Shown: positions 1 through 5,906 of the stretch, piece by piece
Layout: every line of letters starts with the position of its first letter
Numbering within the stretch: position 1 is the stretch's first letter
NCBI GenBank assembly: GCA_036558125.1
Contig: DATBGE010000185.1
Coordinates: forward strand, 1-7,545
Direction of reading: 5' to 3'
Length of the DNA: 7,545 nucleotides
Source: DATBGE01 sp036558125
GTDB taxonomy: Bacteria; Gemmatimonadota; Gemmatimonadetes; Gemmatimonadales; GWC2-71-9
Notes under the pieces: model-generated
Seen by the model: only the letters and a program-made list of their open reading frames with translations
Database searches by the model: none
Told to the model about the DNA's origin: nothing
Position numbers and translations under genes: made by a program

Positions 1-1
1 G

Positions 2-1564
2 GCGCGCGAAGCCGCACTCTGCGCCGAAGACCTCGAGCGGCTCGCCTTCACCTGCCGCTTGCTCGGCAACCAAACCGAATGTGCCGACCTGCTGGCCCGC
101 GCCCACCAGGAATTCCTCAATCAGGGCGAGACTGCGCGCGCGGCGCGAGCCGCTATCTGGCTCGCGTTCCATTCCCATTTCAGAGGAGACGTGGCCCGCG
201 GCAACGGCTGGGTGGCCCGCGCCAACCGGATCTTGAAAGCTCATGGGGAGGAGTGCGTCGAGTCGGGCTACCTGCTTCACCTCTCCGCGCTTCGAGCGTT
301 TTTCGAGGGCGACGCGGCCAAGGCCCACACCCTGTTTCTCGAAGCCACGAAAATCGGCGAGCGCTTTGGAGATCGGGACCTGATGACTCTGGCGCGGCAC
401 GGTCAGGGCCGGGCGCTCATCCGGATGGACCAGGCGCCGCGGGGTGTCTCTCTGCTGGATGAGGCCATGGTCGCGATTACCGCCGGCGACGTCTCCTCCT
501 CGATCGTCGGCGACGTGTATTGCAGCGTCATCGAAGGGTGCCACGAGATCTTCGACCTCCGCCGAGCCCAGGAGTGGACCACGGCACTCGCGGAGTGGTG
601 CGCTTCCCAGCCGGACTTGGTGCCCTATCAGGGAAATTGCATGGTCCACCGTGCGCAGATTCTGCAGCTGCACGGCGCCTGGGACGAGGCGATGGAGGAG
701 GCTCGGCAGGCCCGCGAACTATTTGCCGATCCGCCAGGACAGCGGGCAATAGGTGGGGCGTACTACCTCTTGGGAGAGTTGTTTCGTCTCACCGGGAATT
801 ATCGAGAGGCAGAGCAAGCCTACCTCGCGGCGGGGCATCACAGGTATCAGCCGGAGCCGGGCCTGGCTCAGCTCAAGCTGGCTCAGGGAGACGAGAATGC
901 CGCAACCGGGGCGATACGTCGCTCGTTGAAGGAGGTTCGAGATCGGAAGCTCCGGCCCCTGGTTCTCTCAGCCGCGGTGGACATCATGCTGGCCGTGAAG
1001 GAACTCGCCGAGGCGAGCGCCGCAGCGGAGGAGCTTCGGGAGATGGCGAAGCATCTCGATGCCCCGTACCTCAAGGCCGCGGCCGCTCAGGCTGAGGGTA
1101 GCGTCCTGCTCGCCCAGGGAAAGCCGCACGAGGCGTTGACCAGGTTGCGCAACTCGTGGGTGCTCTGGTGCGCACTCGAGGCGCCGTACGAAGCGGCCCG
1201 GTCACGCGTCGCGATCGGTCTCGCCTGTCGAACCCTGCAAGATCCCGCAACCGCCGACCTCGAATTCGAGGCCGCACGACGCGAGTTCCATCGGCTCGGC
1301 GCCAAGCCGGATCTGGAAAGCCTGCGCCGTCTTATCGCACCAGCGGATTCATCGGCGGCTGGAGGACTGACTCTGCGCGAGGTGGAGGTGCTTCGCGAGA
1401 TAGCTGCTGGGAAGTCAAACCGGAAGATTGCCCAGGATCTGGGGATCAGTGAGAAGACGGTGGCACGCCACGTGAGCAACATCTTCACCAAGCTGGGTTT
1501 ATCGAGCCGAGCGGCGGCAACCGCCTACGCCTACCAGCATCACCTGGTCAATTCGGCTACATAG
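2..1564 (+). CDS. TPR-rich LuxR-family transcriptional regulator, 5' end cut by window edge
   Basis: Cytoplasmic DNA-binding regulator. The last part of the protein (about residues 455-512 of the 520 visible) is a LuxR/GerE-type helix-turn-helix: it opens with GLTLREVEVLREIAAGKSN, continues with IAQDLGISEKTVARHVSNIF, and then has KLGLSSRAAA. The preceding 450 residues are Ala/Leu/Glu-rich helical pairs typical of TPR-like repeats and probably bind a ligand or partner. I see no Walker A motif and no receiver domain, so this is neither a MalT-type ATPase nor a classic response regulator in the visible part. The frame is open to the left edge, and the first visible residues (EDLERLAF then LLGN) look like the early part of this family. 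A TTG at 59 is therefore unlikely to be the real start, and an estimated 25-40 residues are missing. The gene lies 116 bases before the monooxygenase on the same strand, which it may regulate; that link is inference. Confidence 0.88.
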   Translation, partial: AREAALCAEDLERLAFTCRLLGNQTECADLLARAHQEFLNQGETARAARAAIWLAFHSHFRGDVARGNGWVARANRILKAHGEECVESGYLLHLSALRAFFEGDAAKAHTLFLEATKIGERFGDRDLMTLARHGQGRALIRMDQAPRGVSLLDEAMVAITAGDVSSSIVGDVYCSVIEGCHEIFDLRRAQEWTTALAEWCASQPDLVPYQGNCMVHRAQILQLHGAWDEAMEEARQARELFADPPGQRAIGGAYYLLGELFRLTGNYREAEQAYLAAGHHRYQPEPGLAQLKLAQGDENAATGAIRRSLKEVRDRKLRPLVLSAAVDIMLAVKELAEASAAAEELREMAKHLDAPYLKAAAAQAEGSVLLAQGKPHEALTRLRNSWVLWCALEAPYEAARSRVAIGLACRTLQDPATADLEFEAARREFHRLGAKPDLESLRRLIAPADSSAAGGLTLREVEVLREIAAGKSNRKIAQDLGISEKTVARHVSNIFTKLGLSSRAAATAYAYQHHLVNSAT

Positions 1565-1612
1565 AAATACCCACGGCGTTTCCCTGCGCCGGATGGCCAC
1601 TTCGCCCGATGC

Positions 1613-1627
1613 GGCGAGGACCTCGCC
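1613..1627 (+). terminator. Compact GC-rich hairpin after the LuxR-type gene
   Basis: GGCGAGG and CCTCGCC flank a single A, so a stem of at least GGCGA/TCGCC with a five-base loop can form, 49 bases after the regulator's stop codon. No T-run follows, so intrinsic termination is doubtful. It may be a weak terminator, a processing site or a chance GC palindrome. Confidence 0.2.
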
Positions 1628-1632
1628 TTCCT

Positions 1633-1679
1633 ATCATCTCCTGCGTTACTGAGTCACCGGTTTCTCGAAGGGAGATGAT
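1633..1679 (+). promoter_or_regulatory. Inverted repeat that can sequester the monooxygenase ribosome binding site
   Basis: ATCATCTCC at 1633-1641 is the perfect reverse complement of GGAGATGAT at 1671-1679, giving a 9-bp stem with a 29-base loop (one more G-U pair is possible inside). The right arm contains the GGAG Shine-Dalgarno motif and the bases just before the chosen ATG at 1681. If transcribed, the folded leader would block ribosome access, as in RNA thermometers or translational attenuators. It could also be a DNA operator with widely spaced half sites. The pairing is seen directly; the regulatory role is inferred. Confidence 0.4.
1671..1674 (+). promoter_or_regulatory. Shine-Dalgarno GGAG that fixes the monooxygenase start at 1681
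   Basis: GGAG (within AAGGGAG at 1668-1674) lies 6 bases before the ATG at 1681, which is good spacing. It directly abuts the in-frame ATG at 1675, leaving no spacing for that codon. The ATG at 1609 has no comparable site and would add a tail without family features. Confidence 0.65.
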
Positions 1680-1680
1680 C

Positions 1681-2772
1681 ATGCAGAGCAACGAACGGTT
1701 CCAGGTCGTCGTCGTGGGCGGTGGTCAGGCGGGCCTCGCGGTCGGGTATCACCTCACCCGGCGTCGAATCCCCTTTGTCATTCTCGATGCGAACCCGAGA
1801 GTGGGAGACTCCTGGCGGAGCCGCTGGGACTCGCTGCGGCTCTTCAGTCCCGCGTTCTATGATGGCCTTCCCGGGCTCCGCTTTCCAGCGAGCCCCGGCG
1901 TCAAGCCGACCAAGGACCAGATGGGGAACTTCCTCGAAGGGTACGCCATGCACTTCAAGCTGCCGGTGCGCTCCGGCGTTCGAGTCACTCGGCTCTCGAG
2001 GCCGGGCGACCATTTCCTGCTGGAGGCTGGCGAGCAGCGATTCGAAGCAGAGCAAGTCGTGATCGCGACAGGAAACTATTGTCGGCCGCGGATTCCGCGG
2101 TTCGCGTCCGAGCTCGACCTGGGGATCGTGCAGTTTCATTCGAGCCAGTACCGGAACCTCTCGCAGCTCGCTCCCGGCGGAGTGCTCATCGTTGGCGCCG
2201 GCAATTCGGGGGCGGAGATCGCGATGGAGACGGTGAAGAAGCATCCCACCTCTCTCGCGGGCAAAGAACCAGGGGTCGTGCCGTTCCGGGTTGACACTTT
2301 CGCGGGACGCTTTCTCTTCGTGCACCTGGTCCGGGCCCTCGGCCACAACATTCTCAGCGTGGATACGCCGATCGGGAGGAAGGTGAGACCCAAGATGCTG
2401 CTGCGGGCGACGCCGCTGGTCCGGGTCAAGCCCAAGGATCTGATCGCAGCCGGCGTCGAGCGGGTGCCCCGGGTCATCGGGGTCGAGCGCGGCCGTCCGA
2501 AACTCGAGGATGGACGGGTGCTGCAAGTCGAGAACGTGATCTGGTCCACCGGCTTCCTGCCAGGGCTCGAGTGGGTGGATCTGCCGATCTTTGGGATGGA
2601 TGGAGAGCCGCTGCACGACCGCGGCGTCGTGACGAGCGAGCCGGGTCTCTACTTCGTGGGACTCCGCTTCCAGTACGCCATGACGTCGGACCTGATCAAC
2701 GGCGTGGGGCGTGATGCGGAGCGGGTGGTGAAGGCGGTTGCCGAGCGGGGGCGCACGACGAGGGCGGCGTGA
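1681..2772 (+). CDS. FAD/NAD(P)H-dependent class-B flavin monooxygenase, CzcO/YUCCA-like
   Basis: Soluble flavoprotein of 363 residues, expected to use NADPH, FAD and O2 to oxygenate a small organic substrate that cannot be named here. The N-terminal FAD-binding Rossmann motif is GGGQAG (residues 13-18), followed by GDSWRSRWDSLRLFSP (42-57), a block shared with YUCCA and CzcO-type proteins. The FMO-type segment VQFHSSQY (150-157) stands in front of the NADPH-binding motif GAGNSG (172-177). The late WSTGF motif (288-292) corresponds to the ATG-type FAD/NADPH linker motif, and YFVGL begins the C-terminal FAD contact. The conserved Phe-x-Gly-x3-His-x3-Trp signature of Baeyer-Villiger enzymes is not matched, because Tyr157 stands at the last position. 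This favours an FMO/YUCCA-like N- or C-oxygenating enzyme. Length fits the short bacterial members. There is no signal peptide or membrane segment. The start at 1681 is chosen from its ribosome binding site. The regulator upstream may control it. Confidence 0.87.
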   Translation: MQSNERFQVVVVGGGQAGLAVGYHLTRRRIPFVILDANPRVGDSWRSRWDSLRLFSPAFYDGLPGLRFPASPGVKPTKDQMGNFLEGYAMHFKLPVRSGVRVTRLSRPGDHFLLEAGEQRFEAEQVVIATGNYCRPRIPRFASELDLGIVQFHSSQYRNLSQLAPGGVLIVGAGNSGAEIAMETVKKHPTSLAGKEPGVVPFRVDTFAGRFLFVHLVRALGHNILSVDTPIGRKVRPKMLLRATPLVRVKPKDLIAAGVERVPRVIGVERGRPKLEDGRVLQVENVIWSTGFLPGLEWVDLPIFGMDGEPLHDRGVVTSEPGLYFVGLRFQYAMTSDLINGVGRDAERVVKAVAERGRTTRAA

Positions 2773-2787
2773 GGTGGGGGGCGGTCC

Positions 2788-2999
2788 TTACTCCACCATC
2801 GCTTCTTCCCCGTTATACGCCCGCTCGATCTCGGCGATATCGATCTTCTTCATTTTCATCATCGCCGACATGGCGCGCTGCGACTTCTCGGAGTTGGGAT
2901 CGCCGATCAGGTCCGACATGATGGTTGGTACCACCGCCAGGAGAGGCCGTACTTGTCCTTGAGCCAGCCGCAGACCTGGGCGCTGGGATCACCGATTCC
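2788..2999 (-). pseudogene. Frameshifted C-terminal remnant of a PhnB-like VOC-superfamily protein
   Basis: Two minus-strand frames together spell the C-terminal half of a PhnB-like (3-demethylubiquinone-9 3-methyltransferase fold) protein. Frame one, 2990-2937, reads DPSAQVCGWLKDKYGLSW. Frame two, from 2935 to the TAA at 2788-2790, reads VPTIMSDLIGDP, then SEKSQRAMSAMMKMKKIDIA, then EIERAYNGEEAMVE. The family normally continues Trp-Gln-Val-Val-Pro across the junction. The observed bases lack one nucleotide between 2935 and 2936 (a T on the plus strand, an A in the gene). Upstream, frame one meets a stop at 3012-3014, and the sequence before DPSAQ is recognisable only weakly, if a second single-base loss near 2994-3002 is assumed. 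Only about 65-70 of the usual 150 or so residues remain. The kinase stop codon at 3139 leaves no room for an intact N-terminal half. It is a pseudogene, unless the frameshift is an assembly error; even then the protein would be truncated. Confidence 0.8.
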
Positions 3000-3138
3000 G
3001 ATCGCTCGCCATCAAGCCGTTTCTGCGTCGCGACATCGGCGGCCGAGATCAGATCGAGTCCGCCTGGATACCTCAGCGTAAGCTGACTGGGGGGATCGGC
3101 GGAGACAAGTCAATGTGCGGGTTCGAACGCGGACCAAT
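3000..3138. other. Intergenic stretch between the kinase stop and the PhnB-like remnant
   Basis: No gene is supported here. On the minus strand an open stretch reads LTLRYPGGLDLISAADV then ATQKRLDGERSE just ahead of the remnant. Its codon use looks coding-like, but it does not resemble the PhnB N-terminus (no CLWFDGQAEEA-type opening) and I cannot assign it. It may be further decayed coding sequence joined by a deletion. No clear terminator hairpin with a T-run follows the kinase stop. Confidence 0.5.
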
Positions 3139-5799
3139 CTACTTCCCTGCCACCAGCCGCTCGAACCGCGGATTGCCCCTGAGCGGCGCGAAGTTTGGAT
3201 CGATCTTGAGCCAGCCGGGCGAGAGGTAGTAAGGCACCTTCAGCAGAGGCTCCAGTTGATCGAGTGCCTTCTCCGGCTCGCCAACCAGGATGTAGATGCG
3301 AACCAGCTGGTGCTGGTTGTACGGCGCGCTGTAGGCGTCGCGGCTCATCGGCAGGAGAGAGACGCCGCGCTGCCCTTCGGCGATCGCCTCGGCCTTCCGC
3401 CCCAGGTAGGCGAGGGCCAGGCCGCGTTGGACATGGCGCTGAGCGTCCTCGGGGGTAACCTGGAGTTGCTCCTCGTACGCCAGCCGAGCCGAGTCCGCAT
3501 ACACCCTCGCCTCGGCCAGATCCTTGCGCAGCCAGTACGTCTGGGCCCGCACGATGCCCCAGTTCGCCCGGTCGTCGTCGAAGGCGCTTGGAGGTAGCGT
3601 GAGCAGCTGCTGCTGCTGGGCGTCGTCCAGCACCCAGTAGAGGTCCCAATAGACCCCGAAGTTGGCGAGAAGGGCCGCCGGCTCCACGGTCCCCAGGGCG
3701 GCGCCGATCACCGCCCGGGCCCCGGCAAGGTCGCCCTCGGCGAGGGCCACCTGGGCCTTGAGCTCGATGATATTGAGATTGGTGGGGCCGAGCGCGAGCG
3801 CGCGGTCTACCACCGCCCGCGCCTCCGGGTAGCGCCGCAGCCAGAGCAGGGTGACGGCCGTACGCCGCGCCGTGTTGGTCGAGCGCGGATCGAGCGCACC
3901 CGCCTTTGTGAGATGTGCGAGTGCCGCGTCCCAATCGCCGAGACCCTGTTCAGCCAGCGCCGCGGTCACCAGCAAATCCACGTCATTGGGCGCCAGCTTG
4001 AGCCCCGCTTCACACGCCGCGAGCGACTGACCGTTATCCAGCAGGACATTGCTGTAGTAGTCGCCCAGCGCCATCTGTCCCTCGGGGCGGTCCGAGCCGA
4101 GTGCATGCGCGCGGTTCGCCGCCTCCCGCGCTTGAGCCGCCAGCTGGGGCGTCGGCGTGCCGTTGAAATACAGCCTCGAGGAGGCACGGGCGAGCTGGGT
4201 CCAAGCCAGGATGAACCCCGGGTCCACCGAAATAGCTTGCTGGTAGAACCCGATGGCCCGGCGCAGGCTGGCGGGGTCTCCCACCGACAAGCCCTGCGAG
4301 GCGGCCTCGCCTTTGAGATAGGCGTCGTAGGCCGCGAGGTTGTCGGTGGGCTTGGCCGCCAGCTCATGCCGTACGCTGTCGCCCAGGGCCGCGTTGAGCG
4401 CTCTGGCCACTTTCGTCGCGATGTCGGCTTGGACCTGAAACACATCGGTGAGCGAAGCGTCGAATCCCTGCTGCCACCTCGTCGTCGGCGCCGCACCCTG
4501 GTCCACCTGAACCAGTTCGGGGCTCACCCGGACTCGGCTCGGACCCCCTGGCACCTTTTCCCACCGCACGGTGGCCGTCAGCAAATATCCGGCGCCCAGT
4601 TCCCGCGCAATCTGCTGGGGCGACTTGCTGCTGTGGCGGTACTCGTTGGAGCTGGCCCGCGCGATGACCGCGAGCGCCGGCACCTGCGAGAGCTTCCCCC
4701 GCACCTCATCGGTGATCCCGTCCGCGAAGTAGGCATCCGCCGAGTCGCCCAGGTTCTCGAAGGGGAGCACCGCCACGATCCGCGCGCCGCTCGTCTCAGC
4801 GCGGCCTTGGCCATGGCGCCAGGCGAAGAGGGCGCCCAGTCCGATCAGGATGCCGAGCACCAGGGTGATGGCTGCCACCGGCATGGTGCGGGGTCGGGAG
4901 CGCGGTAGAACAGGGGCGCTGGAACCACTCGGCCGCGCGGGCGCTGCGGCCACCGTCGAGGCGCCGGTCAGGACTGGAAGGGCCTGGGCCAGCTGGTTAA
5001 CCGTGCTGAACCGGTCGGCGGCCACCGGCGCCAGCGCCTTGCGTATCGCTTCATCCACCCCGATCGGTACCGACGACCGTATTGCCCGCACGCTGGGTGC
5101 AGCCTCGGTGAGCCGCTTCACGATCATGGCCTGGATCGTCGCCCCGGTGAAAGGCGGCTCCCCGACAAGCATCTCATAGAGCACCGCGGCGAGCGAATAG
5201 ACGTCGGTCCGAGCATCGAGGTTGGGCTCGCCGGCCGCCTGCTCGGGACTCATATAGGCGGGGGTCCCGATTGCGAGGCCGGTCTCGGTCAGCCGCTCAT
5301 CCGTCGCGCCCACAGCCCGCGCGATGCCGAAGTCCGCGACCATGGTGTTGCCGTCGCTGGTGAGCAGCAGGTTTTCCGGCTTGATGTCGCGATGGACCAC
5401 GCCATGGTCGTGAGCGTACTGGAGTCCTTGGGCTGCTTCCCGGGTAATCCGGAGCGCCTCCTCCACGGGCAACTGCCGTTCCCGGCGCAGGCGGTCCCGC
5501 AACGATTCGCCCTCGACAAACGGCATGGTGAACCAGAGGCGGCCCGCCGCTTCGCCGGAATCGAGCACCGTAAGGATATGGGGATGTTGCAGGCGGGCGG
5601 CGAGCTTGATTTCGCGCTGGAACCTCTCGGTGCCCAGTACCGCAGACAGCTCGGGATGCAGCACTTTCAGGGCGACCAACCGGTCATGCTTCAGGTCGCG
5701 GGCCAAGTAGACCATGGCCATGCCCCCACGCCCGAGCTCTCGCTCCAGGGCATAGTGGTCATGCAGAGCCTCGGCGAGAGACTCCTTGGAAGGGGGCAT
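3139..5799 (-). CDS. Transmembrane Ser/Thr protein kinase with TolB-like and TPR regions
   Basis: Membrane signalling kinase of 886 residues. The N-terminal Hanks-type kinase domain (about 16-275) is complete: Gly-rich loop GRGGMAMV (23-30), catalytic Lys45 in VALKVL, helix-C Glu63, catalytic loop HRDIKPEN (136-143, Asp138), DFG at 156-158, activation segment ending GTPAYMSPEQ (178-187). The HRD arginine suggests control by activation-loop phosphorylation. A proline/alanine-rich linker leads to one transmembrane helix (about 308-327). The next part starts VAVLPFENLG (342-351) and FADGITDEV, a TolB-like/COG5616 domain as found in adenylate-cyclase-associated proteins. The remainder (about 490-880) is TPR-like repeats. 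By topology, the kinase is cytoplasmic and the TolB-like/TPR part lies outside the membrane, presumably as sensor or scaffold. The ATG at 5799 has no Shine-Dalgarno, but the kinase domain starts right after it, so the start fits. The substrate is unknown. Confidence 0.93.
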   Translation of the reverse strand: MPPSKESLAEALHDHYALERELGRGGMAMVYLARDLKHDRLVALKVLHPELSAVLGTERFQREIKLAARLQHPHILTVLDSGEAAGRLWFTMPFVEGESLRDRLRRERQLPVEEALRITREAAQGLQYAHDHGVVHRDIKPENLLLTSDGNTMVADFGIARAVGATDERLTETGLAIGTPAYMSPEQAAGEPNLDARTDVYSLAAVLYEMLVGEPPFTGATIQAMIVKRLTEAAPSVRAIRSSVPIGVDEAIRKALAPVAADRFSTVNQLAQALPVLTGASTVAAAPARPSGSSAPVLPRSRPRTMPVAAITLVLGILIGLGALFAWRHGQGRAETSGARIVAVLPFENLGDSADAYFADGITDEVRGKLSQVPALAVIARASSNEYRHSSKSPQQIARELGAGYLLTATVRWEKVPGGPSRVRVSPELVQVDQGAAPTTRWQQGFDASLTDVFQVQADIATKVARALNAALGDSVRHELAAKPTDNLAAYDAYLKGEAASQGLSVGDPASLRRAIGFYQQAISVDPGFILAWTQLARASSRLYFNGTPTPQLAAQAREAANRAHALGSDRPEGQMALGDYYSNVLLDNGQSLAACEAGLKLAPNDVDLLVTAALAEQGLGDWDAALAHLTKAGALDPRSTNTARRTAVTLLWLRRYPEARAVVDRALALGPTNLNIIELKAQVALAEGDLAGARAVIGAALGTVEPAALLANFGVYWDLYWVLDDAQQQQLLTLPPSAFDDDRANWGIVRAQTYWLRKDLAEARVYADSARLAYEEQLQVTPEDAQRHVQRGLALAYLGRKAEAIAEGQRGVSLLPMSRDAYSAPYNQHQLVRIYILVGEPEKALDQLEPLLKVPYYLSPGWLKIDPNFAPLRGNPRFERLVAGK

Positions 5800-5825
5800 T
5801 GCGATAAAGGTACGTCGTTTGACGT
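5800..5825 (-). promoter_or_regulatory. Possible leaderless promoter and short inverted repeat ahead of the kinase
   Basis: On the minus strand TACCTT (5812-5807) lies exactly 7 bases before the A of the kinase ATG, the distance expected of a -10 element whose transcript begins at the start codon. No Shine-Dalgarno motif precedes the ATG, which agrees with leaderless translation. A perfect 5-bp inverted repeat, ACGTC-N4-GACGT (5812-5825), abuts this hexamer and could be an operator. No convincing -35 box is present, so this is a weak prediction. Confidence 0.25.
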
Positions 5826-5906
5826 GGCAGTGCGACTTGAGCGGCTGATGCCCGGATTCAGCTCACAGGGAGCCGCGGATGACCCCCTGATCGGGGACAA
5901 GCTCTG

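Noticed and set aside
1609..1680. N-terminal extension of the monooxygenase from the ATG at 1609
   Set aside because: The added 24 residues resemble no family N-terminus or signal peptide and have no ribosome binding site. GGAG is correctly spaced for 1681 only.
1654..2616. Long minus-strand open frame (320 codons) opposite the monooxygenase
   Set aside because: The opposite strand encodes a complete flavoprotein with two Rossmann motifs. The antisense product is low-complexity in character and has no recognisable fold.
2738..2962. Plus-strand open frame of 74 codons after the monooxygenase
   Set aside because: It overlaps the monooxygenase end in another frame and is antisense to the PhnB-like remnant, which explains the sequence much better.
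3604..3620. CTG/CAG triplet run in the kinase gene
   Set aside because: It is a short Gln-rich coding stretch (QQQQ) in a TPR helix, not a microsatellite of note.
3913..4908. Long plus-strand open frame (331 codons) inside the kinase gene
   Set aside because: It is antisense to clearly coding TPR, TolB-like and membrane-segment sequence. Its protein is Arg/Gly/His-rich without domains, the usual shadow of high-GC codon bias.
5884..5896. CCCC-TGATC-GGGG symmetric element after the peptidase stop, considered as a terminator
   Set aside because: The stem has only four pairs and no T-run follows on the minus strand, so it is too weak to call.
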